Positions 40,710 through 52,045 are shown, counted from the stretch's first letter. The stretch is 64,000 bases of DNA from Amyelois transitella (GCF_032362555.1 NC_083527.1:1488001-1552000); one strand, 5' to 3'. A program made the numbers and translations. Notes: generated by a model not told the origin, from the sequence alone.

Positions 40710-40879
40710 CATACATACATACATAAGATCACGCCTCTTTCCCGGAGGGGTAGGCAGAGGCTACCTCTTTCCACTTGCCACGATCTCTGCATACTTCCTT
40801 CGCTTCATCCACATTCATAACTCTCTTCATGCAAGCTCGGCGGTTTCGGGTACTTTTGACCTGACCCTTTACCAGGACG
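40710..40879 (-). repeat. LINE-R 3' end, 12-bp TSD
   Basis: GTGGAGGGTGCA and GTGGAGGGCGCA bracket it. Confidence 0.92.
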
Positions 40880-41260
40880 GTGGAGGGCGCAATCGGGAAC
40901 AAGTAGAGATGAGAGAGAGTACCTATCAATATACTCGTTAATGCACAAAGAAAATAACAAGCACTTAAAAGCCAATTGGAAACCGTGGAGAGCTGATTGG
41001 AAGGGCCGGATTAAATTTACAAATGTTAAGGCCATAGAGTTCGAATATGTATGGAGAAGACACCGACTTTTTTTGAAAAAAAAAAAAAAATTAATTAATA
41101 CAATGTATTGGACTTTCATATTTGTTTTTAAAAAAATGCTTTTATTTTGTCTAAATACAAATATATATTATTTAATTATTGATCTAAAGTTCTCTGTCAG
41201 ATCCAATGGTTGATTTGTAGATAATGCTTCTAGCATTAAGTCCGCCAATTGTGCTATACA

Positions 41261-41382
41261 TTGGCCTGGGTGTGCGATGTTTATCTACATAAGTATTTAT
41301 TACAAATTAAGTTAATATCTCGTAATACAATTTACTTCAAGCCTAACCCAATCTGTGTATATTTGTCTCGTTTGTATTTTGT
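41261..41382 (+). repeat. SINE-B 3' half
   Basis: 'gatgtttatctacataagta' to 'aacccaatctgtgta'. Confidence 0.8.
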
Positions 41383-41680
41383 ACAATAAAGTTAAAAATA
41401 TTAATAAATAAATAAGTCAACTTCATAGCTCATGTTTTAACCAGTCTGACTTTCAACTATAAATAAAATAAATCAGTACCTAAATAAATAAAAAGCATAG
41501 TTGATGTTAGTTTTCTGAATCCGACCGTCCATTTCCGATATTCTATATTTATATCAACTCTATGTAATAATTTGCATAGAGGTAACTCAATACGCGTTTC
41601 ATTTCCAGCCAGTGTGCGATTTAAAAGAATTCTTTGAAATGGACATAATGAGTCTGAATTCAAAAGTAATTCAGATTGGC
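41383..41680. other. Unassigned
   Basis: AT-rich; minus ORF 41457-41663 without features. Confidence 0.3.
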
Positions 41681-41964
41681 CGTGGCACCGTGTGGTTTTA
41701 GTGGGTTTCTACATACATACATACATATAGTCACGTCCATATCCCTTACGGGGTAGACAGAGCCAACAGTCACGAAAAGACTGAATGGCCACGTTCAGCA
41801 ATGATGGAATTCAGATCTAAATAGTGACAGGTTGCTAGCCCATCGCCTAAAAAAGGATCGCAATTTTATAAGCCTATCCCTTAGTCGCCTTTTACGACCA
41901 TCCATGGGAACGAGATGGAGTGGTCCTATTCTTTTTTGTATTGGTGCCGGGAACCACACGGCAT
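41681..41964 (-). repeat. SINE-A inserted in a LINE-X scrap
   Basis: 'ccgtgtggttttagtgggtt' (41689-41708) is the reverse complement of 11965-11985. SINE-A follows (41710-41964), after which GTGGGTT returns, a short TSD. Confidence 0.85.
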
Positions 41965-41986
41965 GGTGGGTTCCAATATTGATTAT

Positions 41987-42214
41987 ACAAAATCATTCCC
42001 GGTAGGATAGACAGAATATCTCTTTTTCACTTGCAACCATTTTTGCATATTTCTTTTCGGTGTCTCATGTCTGCGCACAGACGAGAGCCTAACCGATTTT
42101 CATGAATTTTGGTACAGAAACAGAGTTGACTCTGAGGAATAACATAGCCTATGTTGTTTATTTATTTATTGCGAAAAAATATACCACACGGACGAAGTCG
42201 CAGGTAAAAGCTAG
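41987..42214. repeat. Decayed LINE-R end (-) and Helitron-like piece
   Basis: 41987-42060 has 'attcccggtaggatagac'. 42090-42214 has 'aaccgattttcatgaatttt' and ends 'cggacgaagtcgcagg...agctagt'. Confidence 0.6.
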
Positions 42215-42415
42215 TTTCATATAATTTACCTATTCAATGTTAATAGGGGAAAATAACAGGATACAACTGGAATGGTAGAAATTCGTGAACAAATTGGTGT
42301 ATTATGAGATTGTTACTGATTAGATTAGAATTTACTGTGTCTTTTCACGCAAAATGACGATCGAATTGGAAATAATACTTACCTAGAAAGCTTTAGAATA
42401 GAATACAATAGAAAA

Positions 42416-42910
42416 GAATAGATTTATTTTCACACAAGTACAACAAGGTCTTAAATTTATATACCAGATCTTCATATTTACCCTTTCGGATCTTGCAAAC
42501 ATTTATTATGTTTTAGTACCTAAATAATAACCTATATTACTAAAGAAGGATCTGTGTATATTAGAATAGATTTATTTTCAAAATTGGATACAACGTATCA
42601 CTTATTGACGTCACATCACTTAAAATTAATTACAATTACTACCGCTTCCAAAGCATGTGTATTAGAAGAAACGGCGGAACAAACTACACTGCAGCATTTT
42701 CATCGGACGTCAATATACAAACATAGATCTCTTAAAACCAAACGAATGCATACATACATACATACATACATAAACTCACGCCTCTTTCCAGTTGCCACTT
42801 TCCAGTTGGTAGGCAGAGACTACCTCTTTCCACTTGCCACGATCCCTGCATACTTCCTTTGCTTCATCCACATTGTCTACATTAAAAAACACGAAAGAAT
42901 GTAGAACTAG
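42416..42910 (-). repeat. LINE-D 3' end split by a LINE-R end
   Basis: 42416-42560 is family H/LINE-D, 42560-42735 LINE-D, 42748-42865 a LINE-R minus 3' end with a small internal duplication, and 42866-42910 LINE-D again ('tgtctacattaaaaaaca'). Confidence 0.75.
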
Positions 42911-43267
42911 CCACATGTATTAAAAAATTAATGCATTACTTATGTAACCTTAGAACAAATAAACTTATGCAAATTACTGGCCAATTAGATTAAAAAACAA
43001 AATATTTGAAAAAGGAAGAAATGCGATTGTGTTTTGTTATTTTTTTTCAAAATAATTGTCATGGATTAATATCGCACACATAATTTTTTTATGTTTAAAG
43101 TTTCTACATTATAGTTATATTTTGAGTTACCAACACGTAATTATTTTGATTTGGCATAACCTCTACTTATACACCACCTACTTAAAAGGTAGGTTATAAT
43201 TTTAACCGCCTACAAAAAAAAGAAGTGTATAAGCACTATTTAAGCTTGCGTGCACTACCTTAGGACT
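42911..43267. other. Unassigned AT-rich stretch
   Basis: Nothing recognised. Confidence 0.35.
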
Positions 43268-43279
43268 CATCTATATCTA

Positions 43280-43554
43280 CATACATACATACATATAATC
43301 ACGTCTATATCCCTTGCGGGGTAGACAGAGCCAACAGTCCTGGGCGGACTGATAGGCCACGTTCAGCTATTTGGCTTTAAGATAGAATTGAGATTCGAAT
43401 AGTGACAAGTTGCTAGCCTATCGCCTAAAAAAAGAATCTCAAGTTTGTAAGCCTATCCCTTAGTCGCCTTTTACGACATCCATGGGAAAGAGATGAAGTG
43501 GTCCTATTCTCTTTTGTATTGGTGCCGGGAACCACACGGCACCAATACAAACGG
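43280..43554 (-). repeat. SINE-A, full length, 12-bp TSD, extra 5' bases
   Basis: CATCTATATCTA at 43268-43279 and 43555-43566. Beyond the 5' terminus it repeats 'ccaatacaaacgg'. The hairpin carries a compensatory change (CAGTCC/GGACTG). Confidence 0.95.
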
Positions 43555-43619
43555 CATCTATATCTATATACTATCAAAAACTATAGCTCCCGTGGGATCT
43601 GCTAAAACATGTATTCTTT

Positions 43620-43710
43620 TATAGGTGGCGGTAAATTCGCGCGTGTAGGTATCGCTTAATTCGCGCTTGTAGGTACGGCCAAATTCACACAGGCGAAGCT
43701 GCGGTTAGAA
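43620..43710 (+). mobile_element. Family K (Helitron-like) end
   Basis: Contains two tandem 'aattcgcgc-tgtaggta' words and ends 'caggcgaagctgcgg..aaCTAGT'. Related pieces: 44130-44275, 51330-51420, 57296-57480, 60950-61045. Confidence 0.55.
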
Positions 43711-43857
43711 ACTAGTAATTACAAAAGCCTACCACAATGTAACAAGTGAAATCTAGTGAATTTAACTGGAGGCCATTAATTGAAAGTTTGTGTGGGTAAA
43801 CAAATGAAGTGTGATCATTAATCAAGTTAATTTATCAATTTGAGCTAGAGCTAAAAA

Positions 43858-44130
43858 GAGGCTAACTCAATCAGTGTAATTTGTACCGTATATATTTATT
43901 TATTTAGAACCACTCCATCTCTTTCCCATGGATGTCGTAAAAGGCGACTAAGGGTTAGGCTTACAAACTTGGGATTCTTTTTTAGGCGATGGGCTAGCAA
44001 CATGGTACTATTTGAATCTCAATTCTATCATTAAGCCAAATAGCTGAACGTAGCCATTCAGACTTTTCAAGACAATTGGCTCTGTCTACCCCGCAAGGGA
44101 TATAGACATGACCATATTATGAATGTATGT
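43858..44130 (+). repeat. SINE-B 3' end followed by 5'-truncated SINE-A
   Basis: 43858-43907 'gaggctaactcaatcagtg' to (ATTT)n; 43908-44130 SINE-A from 'accactccatctctttccc' to tail. Confidence 0.88.
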
Positions 44131-44275
44131 AATTAAACGTCACCTACACAAAAAGCGACGAATTAAGCGCTACCTTCAAAATGGTACGAGGTTTTTCGCA
44201 AATATCACGGTATCTTTAGTTTTTTCCGGGACAAAAAGTAGGTCCTATGTCCTTCTTTAGACTCTTAATTATATA
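44131..44275 (-). mobile_element. Family K piece
   Basis: 'gaattaagcgctaccttcaa' and 'gtttttcgcaaat' match 57330-57400. Confidence 0.5.
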
Positions 44276-44363
44276 AGTTTACGTAGTAGATAATTCGTGA
44301 AGAAACAGACAAATAAATAAACTTACTTTAGCATTCATTAGTTGCGAAAAGAATTCTAGTCTA

Positions 44364-44420
44364 GTAAACGCTCTGTCCACCCCTTAAGGGAGGAAGACGT
44401 GATATTATGTATGTGCATGC
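44364..44420 (+). repeat. SINE-A 3' end
   Basis: 'gctctgtccaccccttaagg' to TATG tail; tetraloop lost. Confidence 0.75.
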
Positions 44421-44731
44421 GTGTGTAAATGAAGATTAATGTGTTTCAAAGACCATTATAACGAATCCCTTACAAATCCTCGTACGAATCAACAAAAGAG
44501 GTATCTATTAGGACAGCAATTCATATTGAATGCCCCATTTACACGTCTATACATTTCCTTATAATAAATCGAAGAATTATATCATGGTCCATATAACTAC
44601 TATAAAATAAAAAATAATCTCTTCATTTTTTTTATATGCCTTCTTGTTACTATTATATTTATTGATGTTACCTCCAAACGAAACATAATTAACGTTTTAA
44701 ACCCTTACCTAAAAAAGGAATTGAGATTATA
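44421..44731. other. Unassigned plus a SINE-A scrap
   Basis: 44712-44730 is 'ggaattgagattataatagtgac'-like SINE-A text. Nothing else. Confidence 0.35.
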
Positions 44732-44892
44732 ATAGTGACAGTTGTCTATGACACCGGAGGTCCCAGGTTTGAATTCTGGCCGGGTCTGGCTGTTTAACTA
44801 TATAATTATTTAATATAAAATAGATATGTCATCACTGAGTAAGTATTTCGTCGTACAAGTTTCGAACTTACTTTCATGCTAAATCTCTCTAT
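44732..44892 (+). repeat. SINE-B, old
   Basis: 'tgacaccggaggtcccaggt' and 'caagtttcgaacttactttc'; B box mutated. Confidence 0.75.
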
Positions 44893-45218
44893 ACAACAAT
44901 AAAAAAGTTCAAAAGAAAAAGGCCCGTGCCCAGCAATGGGATACTATCAACAGAATTAAAAGACAGAGACATGAATTATTTTCACAAAAATATCATGCCA
45001 ATATTTATCCTTTATTGAAAAAGTAATATTGAAATTTTCCTGTTTTTTTAAATTTAAAAATCGCACGATTAACGAAACAGTTCGAAACAACGCCATCTCT
45101 GCGTTTTATGCACCAATTCTTCAAGAAGGAAAAGCACGACGAAATAATTAAAAAGTATACTAGAAAAAAAGTACTTGAATTATTCAAAAAACGGTTGGTT
45201 TTCAGTGCATTTTAATTA
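44893..45218. other. Unassigned
   Basis: Minus ORF 45005-45187 is AT-driven and has no features. Confidence 0.3.
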
Positions 45219-45425
45219 CGAAATAACTACATCTAGTGACACTTTCAGAAACTACCTATTTGCAAGAAAATAATAAGAGCGCCATCTAGTGACATTTTCA
45301 CTAACCACTTAGTACGGAAAATATGTGTAATTTAATAACCAGCGCCACCTTGTGACATTTTCATTAACTAAATATCACGGAAAATGCATTTACTAATAGT
45401 GCCATCTAATGACATTTTCATTAAC
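45219..45425 (+). promoter_or_regulatory. Four-unit tandem array with CTCF-like motif
   Basis: Imperfect 53-63 bp units each hold a version of GCGCCATCTAGTGACATTTTCA (45230, 45283, 45346, 45403). Reversed, units 2 and 3 read CACTAGATGGCGC and CACAAGGTGGCGCTG, close to the conserved CTCF core (AGATGGCGC / AGGTGGCGC). The spacer also repeats 'acggaaaat'. Confidence 0.5.
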
Positions 45426-45762
45426 TAAATAAACTTTGTAAGGCTTAAAACATTGACCTCTACTTTTATCTAGATTTCAGTCATCTTAAGACTTTTCTCT
45501 TTATAAAACCCGTATAAATTTGAGATTCCTAAACCATTTCTTGTATTCACATTAATTTCCAAGTTTCCTAATGTTGTTTTTCGTTTCGTAAGAGACTAAT
45601 TCAATAATGGATGAATATTTTATGTATTCATTCATTATTTTATTATATTATCAGGCTTCGGGTATGTTTAGGCCCAAAAGAACCTATTAAGCTCATACGA
45701 CGAAGTTACTTCTTCATTTTGAAACAGATAATATATTTAATTACAATGGTATTTAGTTATAT
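45426..45762. other. Unassigned
   Basis: No gene or repeat recognised. Confidence 0.3.
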
Positions 45763-46014
45763 CACTGTCACTATTTGAATCTCAATTCTGATTAAGCCAA
45801 ACGTGACCTATCTGTCTTTTCAAGACTGTTAGCTCTACCTAACCCGCAAAGAATAGGTATAGACTTGATTATATGTATCTATATTAGTGTATTTAGTAAA
45901 AAAAAAACAAATGAAGGAAACAGCTGAGCGTGGCCTCTCAGTCTTTTCAAGACTGGTGGTTCTGTCTACCCCGCTAAGGATACAGACGTAATCATATGTA
46001 TGTATGTATGTATG
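45763..46014 (+). repeat. Two SINE-A 3' parts in tandem
   Basis: 45763-45890 (diverged) and 45917-46014 (tail of four TATG units). Confidence 0.85.
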
Positions 46015-46282
46015 ATTTTTAGTAAAAAAAATATTTAGCTAGTCATTTCTGTTTTTTATAAGTAGTAAACATATCTAAACTAATGATTAACTATATATAT
46101 GACATGATTTTCTGATGTATATACCTACTATGTTATGTCAAAATAACCCTTGCATTTAAATAGCCAACAAAAAAAACAATCTTTCAAAGCAAAAAAATTG
46201 TATCGCAAATTGCTGATACCTACATTTACACTGAATAAAACAAAAGTACTTATATCAAACATTGCCAACATCGATCACTGAT

Positions 46283-46340
46283 CACACACTCACACACGCA
46301 AACTCACACACGCACACACACACACGCACACACACACATC
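46283..46340. repeat. (CA)n microsatellite
   Basis: Interrupted CACACA/CGCACA run. Confidence 0.9.
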
Positions 46341-46575
46341 TGAAAATAGTCGCACGAGCTCACTTGACGAGAAAAATATGCACGAATGAACAAAGTAATC
46401 CCTTTGAACGACTTTTACAAATAAGTGTAGTTTCCGGATTTTTTTTTATGTGCACAAGCGAATAGATTTATTCAAATCAGATAATATATTTCATTCATGG
46501 GAATTTAGTCAAGTGTGAGTTGGAGTGAGTGAAAAATTCTCTCTAGTCATAAATAGCACAACATTTATCTATATA

Positions 46576-46761
46576 TACATACATATAGTCACGTCTATGT
46601 TCCTTGCGGGGTATTCAGATTCTTCTTTAGAAGATGGGATGTCACTATTTGAATCTCAATTCTATAATTAAGGCCAACAGCTGATAGTGGCCTGTCAGTC
46701 TTTCAAGACTGTTGCTCTGTCTACCCCGAATATATATACGTGATTATATGTATCTTTCACG
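46576..46761 (+). repeat. SINE-A inverted pair, tails outward
   Basis: 46576-46618 minus tail end, joined at 'ggtattcagattcttctt' to a plus copy ending in the TATG tail. Confidence 0.82.
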
Positions 46762-46805
46762 AGATGTAAGACCATCAAACTACAATTTGGAGTAGCACCA
46801 TTGAA

Positions 46806-47389
46806 CAAGGGCGTAGCTAGGACGGGGCGGGTTTACGGGGGGGCGTTGGTATTGCGTAGATGCTGCGCAGGCACTTCGGAGTATAAAATAATTTAAAAGC
46901 TTACCGGCCGGCTGTTTTAATAGACTAGCCCGCTAATATATCCACATCCACACAAATAATAAAGAAAAAAGATTTATCGATCGACATTATATTCAAAAAC
47001 TACTGAACCGATTTTGATGAAATTTGGTACACAGATAGAATAGACCTTTTGGAATAACTGGAATTCTGGAATTTATCACAATTGAGCAAAGCAATCCTGG
47101 TGAAGGGTCAGGTCAAAAGTGCCCGAAACCGCCGAGCTTGCATGAAGAGAGTTATGAATGTGGATGAAGCAAAGGAAGTATGCAGGGATCGTGGCAAGTG
47201 GAAAGAGGTAGTCTCTGCCTACCCCTCCGGGAAAGAGGCGTGATTTTATGTATGTATGTATGTATGAGCAAAGCAAAAGTTAGCTACCCACTAATCATCG
47301 ACAATTGTGATTAGTTTAGTTATTGAGATAATTACAGCAATATTTTATTATTACCAGCCCCCCACTGCCCATATCTCGCTACGCCCGTG
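46806..47389. mobile_element. hAT-like MITE, 8-bp TSD, hosting a LINE-R insertion
   Basis: CAAGGGCGTAGCTAGG on the left pairs with CTCGCTACGCCCGTG on the right (11-12 matching terminal bases). CCATTGAA/CCATTAAA flanks (46798-46805, 47390-47397) give an 8-bp TSD, typical of hAT. Without the LINE-R insert and its TSD the element is ~402 bp, non-coding. Confidence 0.85.
47095..47264 (+). repeat. LINE-R 3' end inside the hAT MITE, 12-bp TSD
   Basis: TGAGCAAAGCAA at 47083-47094 and 47265-47276. Encodes 'RNRRACMKRVMNVDEAKEVC' then stem-loop and tail. Confidence 0.94.
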
Positions 47390-47397
47390 CCATTAAA

Positions 47398-47689
47398 TCT
47401 GGCGTCCTGAAAGCGGTACATTAACCCGATCAAAGGGCCGTTGTTTGCGCCTAAGATAAAGCGATCTTTTGCATTTTTTCGTGTAAACATAGACAATAGC
47501 GTGGGCAGTTGTTTTTTTTTTTTTTTTTTTAATTAATACCTCGTCAAAAGGGCAAAATTGTAACGCAATGCCGTTACTAAATACGTGGAAAATAAAAGTT
47601 GCTGAATAATACGACGGGGCTCCACCCGTGTAAACGAAAGCCACCATAATTCCCGTTCCCGCGGGTATTTCGGGATATCCACTATTATT
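47398..47689. other. Unassigned; long T run
   Basis: Poly(T) at 47512-47530; 'ccgttcccgcgggtatttcg' at 47653 resembles Helitron text. The minus ORF 47393-47740 is not supported. Confidence 0.35.
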
Positions 47690-47850
47690 CAAATTCAATT
47701 GAAATCCAAAATTTTTATTCATTATTATAGGACACTTCATATCATTTAATAATTTTCATCTTTTTTTTTCACAACATTGGTTGACGTCAAATAAATTAGA
47801 TGTACATTTACTTAAAACTAAGTTTACTGCCGCTTCCAAAGCGTCAAGCA
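47690..47850 (-). repeat. LINE-J 3' end
   Basis: 'tttttattcattattatagg' to 'ccgcttccaaagcgtc'. Confidence 0.7.
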
Positions 47851-48737
47851 CAAAAATTTCATACTCAACTCACGCGGATCTTTCAATGTGAAAATAGAAA
47901 TTTGCGTTCTACATTACTTTCACGGAACATTTCTAAGTAATTATTTTAAATAATGGATTCCCTGAGCCATGCGCCGTCGCCGTCTAGATAATTTATGTCT
48001 GTGTGACAGTGATAAATCAATTTGCCAGTCGCAAAAAAAGAGAGGCTGATTGATCTAACGCACAGAGAATCAATAAAACGAACTACCTGATTTGGTGGCG
48101 TTACACCTACACAGAGGACATTGCCGACCCCCATAGTATGACACGCGCGACGCCGTCTTTATCGCGCTATAAACTACCGCTGTTCCGCTTTTTATTATGT
48201 CGTGAAACGGGACAGCGATAGTTTCTGCATGGTTCTTTTTCGTATAAGTACATTCATAAAATTATTTTAAAATTTTAATTACATAAAATTCTTAAAAAGA
48301 AGTTGACTACCGCTTTCAGGCACCAGCTTAAGAAAATTGGAAACACACATGATACTGCTTGAATATAGAATAAAGAATTTCCTTTTTGGAAGTCGATAAA
48401 CAACGCTTTTCCAACAAGACAGATGAAGCAATAATGTTTATCAAAAACTACTCTTAGAATTATGTTTCAGTTATTATTCCGAGGTATAACTAGCAACGCG
48501 TCTAAAGCCTGAAAGCCTGTCGATCGTTCTAGATTTATATCAAGAAAAGCTAGCTATATTTCAATAATAAATCATTCTGAATTACGTAATTTCGGTAAAA
48601 CGCAACGTGAAACTGTTAATGTTCAGGGAATCGTTGACGAATCCGCCAGTGGAGCACAGAGTCATAGCAAATAATATTACAAATAGAAGGTCAACTCAAC
48701 TCATTAAAACTACAAAAACTTTGAAGATAATTATATA
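47851..48737. other. Unassigned non-repetitive region
   Basis: Slightly GC-richer at 47960-48200. No exon with a domain or good splice pair was seen on either strand. Confidence 0.35.
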
Positions 48738-49090
48738 TACTACATTATAATCACAGTCTTTATTCCTTACGAAATAGAGCCGACAATATCCCAAAGACAG
48801 AAATGCAAAGTTTAACTGTAAAATGTACATAGTATTTATTTCATTTCTTTTTTATTTTTTGTACAATTTTATGCAGAACCTCATGGTTCATCACAAGAGC
48901 ACCACATTATTTCAGATGAAGTAGATATTTATTATTCTATCATTTTCTTCTTTTATTAGGTGTATTTCATTAGTTTTAGTTCGTCTCTATGGGCTAGCAA
49001 CCTGTCGTTATTTGAATCTCAATTTTATCATTAAGCAAAACAGATGATCGTTGCCTATCAGTCTCTTCAAGACTGTTTGCTTTGTCTACT
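48738..49090. repeat. Two old SINE-A fragments
   Basis: 48738-48822 minus, very diverged; 48988-49090 plus ('gggctagcaacctgtcg' to the hairpin). Confidence 0.65.
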
Positions 49091-49174
49091 CTATTTGAAT
49101 TAGTTTGTTTAGATATATTTATAAATTCTATTCAATCAAATAAAAATTAAATATACAACTTATAAAGATTGAAA

Positions 49175-49347
49175 CTTAGTTAGCCTCAAACTAAGTTTTA
49201 TAATATTGTTATGAGATACTAACTCAACGATACTACCTATATATTAATAATACATACTTATATAAATAAACATCCAAGACTCAAGTCAATAAGAAAAAGT
49301 GCGTATCTCATCATGCCCTGGCCGGTATTCGGATCCCTCCTTTCTAA
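49175..49347 (-). repeat. SINE-B, head truncated
   Basis: 'gatactaactcaacgatact' and 'atctcatcatgccctggcc'; breaks inside the B box. Confidence 0.82.
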
Positions 49348-49670
49348 TAGTTTAATAACTAATTGATAGTTGACATTCTGTCACATTTGTACTACACACA
49401 TACAGTTCAAATACTGACAGAGAGCACGTTTGAACATGATTAATGCATGTATGCCTCTACCGCCTCCCCCACCCTTGCTGTGAAATCATTCACCAACGTT
49501 TTGTAAGCCGTAAAATATATGGATTATGGGAGATTGCTACATCATCACGTCTCTTTGTTTTCAAGAAGGAAATGCTAGATAGATTTAAGACAGTCTGTTA
49601 AGCTGATGATGCACGCATTTACTTATTCACTTTACTGAAACTTGTAAAAGGAAGATACAGATTTAACATA
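49348..49670. other. Unassigned
   Basis: Nothing recognised. Confidence 0.3.
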
Positions 49671-49838
49671 CATTCATATAATCCCGTCTATATCCCTTGC
49701 GGGTTAACAAAGTCAACGGTGTTGAAAAGACTGATAGGCCATGTTCAGCGGTTTGGCTTAATAATAGAATTGAGATTCAAATACATAGTTACAGGTTGGT
49801 CCTATTCTTTTTTTTTATTGGTGCCGGGAACCACACGG
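49671..49838 (-). repeat. SINE-A, short (internally deleted) form
   Basis: Jumps from 'acaggttg' to 'gtcctattctttttt'; matches the deletion in 39659-39833. Confidence 0.88.
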
Positions 49839-50336
49839 TAGTTCTATGAAGTAAAACTGCACTTATTCTTAATAATCACTGCACTTATATATTTGGACTC
49901 GTTGACATTTAATGTGGTTTATACATTCCAAATTTAATATAAACTTAAACAAAAAATGTAGCACCCGTGTCATTCTTTTTTTTTCAAAATATATATTTTT
50001 TTTATCGGTGGCCAGTTCTAACCTATTTCAATTTGTTGCTTATTTCAGAGAGATTCTCTTCGAAGATCGCGGAGATCAGACGGGAGTCGCTTTTGGGTAA
50101 AATTCTGACACCCAATGCAGTTTTCTTCCTTTTTGGCTTAAGCTTTTATAAGTTGAAATATGTCATCTCGTTGTCCGTTTATAGGATCTTAATAACTATA
50201 TTGACACGTGTTATGTTAAGTCGTCTACATTGACGTAAACATCATCAGAATCGGCCCACGCATTTAGATATCAGTGCAACATAGGCGCAAATGTTTATTC
50301 ATAGTTATATATCATATTATGTAAGCTCTGTCTAAT
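49839..50336. other. Unassigned with SINE-C trace
   Basis: 50060-50095 'gaagatcgcggagatcagac' is SINE-C-like. Rest AT-rich. Confidence 0.4.
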
Positions 50337-50568
50337 ACATACATACATATGGTCACGTCTATATCCCTTGTGGTGTAGACAGAGCCAAAAGTCTTGAAAT
50401 GACTGATAGGCCACGCTCAGCTATTTGGCTTAATGATATAATTGAGATTCAAATAGTGACAGGTTGGTATACCATCGCCAAAAAAAAGAATCCTAAGTTT
50501 GTAAGCGAGCTTTGTGAGATGGAGTGTACCTATTCTTTTTTGTACTGGTGTATATGTATCACACGGCA
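50337..50568 (-). repeat. SINE-A, diverged at the 5' side
   Basis: Tail to 'tatcacacggcac'; the hairpin loop region is intact. Confidence 0.88.
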
Positions 50569-50930
50569 CAATTCAAATTTCAATAGCTACAAATAATACG
50601 CCATAGGCCGTTCTTTGAAAACAACAATCCTAAATCACGCTAACGAAATAATTATAGTTCATCGGCGCGTTCGTTATATAAACAGACAATTTATTTTAAA
50701 CTGTTTACATTTCCTCCATTAGTCTAATTTAATTCTCATTTCGGCATTTGTAAACAATCAGTTCAATTATTTTCCGGGAACAGATCGCTTTACTCTCCCT
50801 TTACGAGAGAAAGGTAAATAGATCAACACATCCCACTACTAGCATTATAAATGAGAAGTAAGTTTGTTTGTTTGTTGTCTCTTCAAGAGTTATCTATAGA
50901 ATTAATTTTATTGAAATTTCACGTGTAATA
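50569..50930. other. Unassigned
   Basis: No gene; 'ttatataaac' at 50673 is TATA-like without further support. Confidence 0.3.
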
Positions 50931-51260
50931 TACAAGGTGCCACGAGGCACATATATTTATATATACATATGTATATATATATATATAATTATATGTATGT
51001 ATATATGTGCCGTGTGGTTCCCGGCACCAATAGAAAAAAGAATAGGACTACTCCATCTCATACCCATGGATTTCGTAAAAGGCTACTAAGGAATAGACAT
51101 ATAAACTTTGGATTCTCCTTTTAGGCGATGGGCTAGCAACCTGTCACTATTTTAATCACAATTCTATCATTAAGCCAAACAGCTGAACATGGCCAATCAG
51201 TCTTTTCACTGTTGGCTCTTTCTACCCCGCAAGAGATAAATACATGTTTATATGTATGTA
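50931..51260 (+). repeat. (TA)n-rich run and full-length SINE-A
   Basis: 50950-51005 is TA/TATG microsatellite; SINE-A spans 51007-51260. Confidence 0.9.
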
Positions 51261-51269
51261 CATATATAT

Positions 51270-51420
51270 AACTAAAAGTCGGGATTACTGGGATGAAAGT
51301 ACTATGACATAGAGTACTTTCATCCCGGTAAAAACTACTACAGGATTTGCAAAAAATCCTGTTTTATTTGCAGGTGACGCTGAATTCGCGCAGGCGAAAC
51401 TAGCAGGTAAAAGCTAGTTA
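51270..51420 (+). mobile_element. Family K copy with 14-bp perfect hairpin
   Basis: GGGATGAAAGTACT (51290-51303) and its exact reverse complement (51313-51326) flank a 9-base loop. The copy ends 'gcgcaggcgaaactagc..aaagctagtt'. Confidence 0.6.
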
Positions 51421-51688
51421 ATCATTAAATTTAATAAAAAATTTAGTAAAATAAGTTTTACAGTAACAAACAAACATGCAGTCGAATTGGGAACCTCCTT
51501 ATTTTAAAAGTGGGTTAAAAACCGAACCTTATCGCGACCTATGACGCACAACTATGTCAATACGGTCTCTTATTTTTTCCTGATAAGTCTTTAGTAAACT
51601 GGCCATTATTCTTGGATTAGGAAAATGTAAAAATAACAGACTGAAAATAGTTAATGTTGTCTTTTGAAAATTGTGAATTTTCGTACTT
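51421..51688. other. Unassigned
   Basis: Nothing recognised. Confidence 0.3.
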
Positions 51689-52045
51689 ACATACATACAT
51701 ACATATAATCACGTCTATATCCCTTGCGGGGTAGACAGAGCCAACAATGTTGAAAAGACCGATAGGCTACGTTCAGGTGTTCGGCTTAATGATAGAATTG
51801 AGATTTTAATAGTTACAGGTTGCTAGCCCGTCGCGTAAAAGGAGAATCTCAAGTTTATAAGCCTATCCCTTAGTCGCCTTTTACGACATCCATGGGAACG
51901 AGACGGAGTGGTCCTATTCTTTATTTCGAACATAGTGATTTATTAACACGAAAGTCTGTCTGTTACGTACGTTTCACGGTTACGATTTCCTTTATGGAAA
52001 TTCCAAAGGGAATTTCAGTTCAACAAGGAAGGAGTCGCGGGCAAA
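51689..52045 (-). repeat. SINE-A (-), then Helitron-like end
   Basis: 51689-51922 SINE-A lacking the 5' 25 bases. 51923-52045 includes 'ggaaggagtcgcgggcaaaa'. Confidence 0.75.

Larger units (their letters stand above)
40340..41030 (+). repeat. Two copies of family L
   Basis: 40340-40425 and 40950-41030 share 'gccaattgg', 'gagagctgattgga' and 'ggccggatt' in order. Function unknown. Confidence 0.55.

Noticed and set aside
47393..47740. 115-codon minus ORF
   Set aside because: Runs through a poly(T) tract (KKKKK), repeat text and the MITE edge; no domain.
48120..48240. Possible exon (GC-richer segment)
   Set aside because: No frame longer than about 60 codons with acceptable splice sites on either strand.
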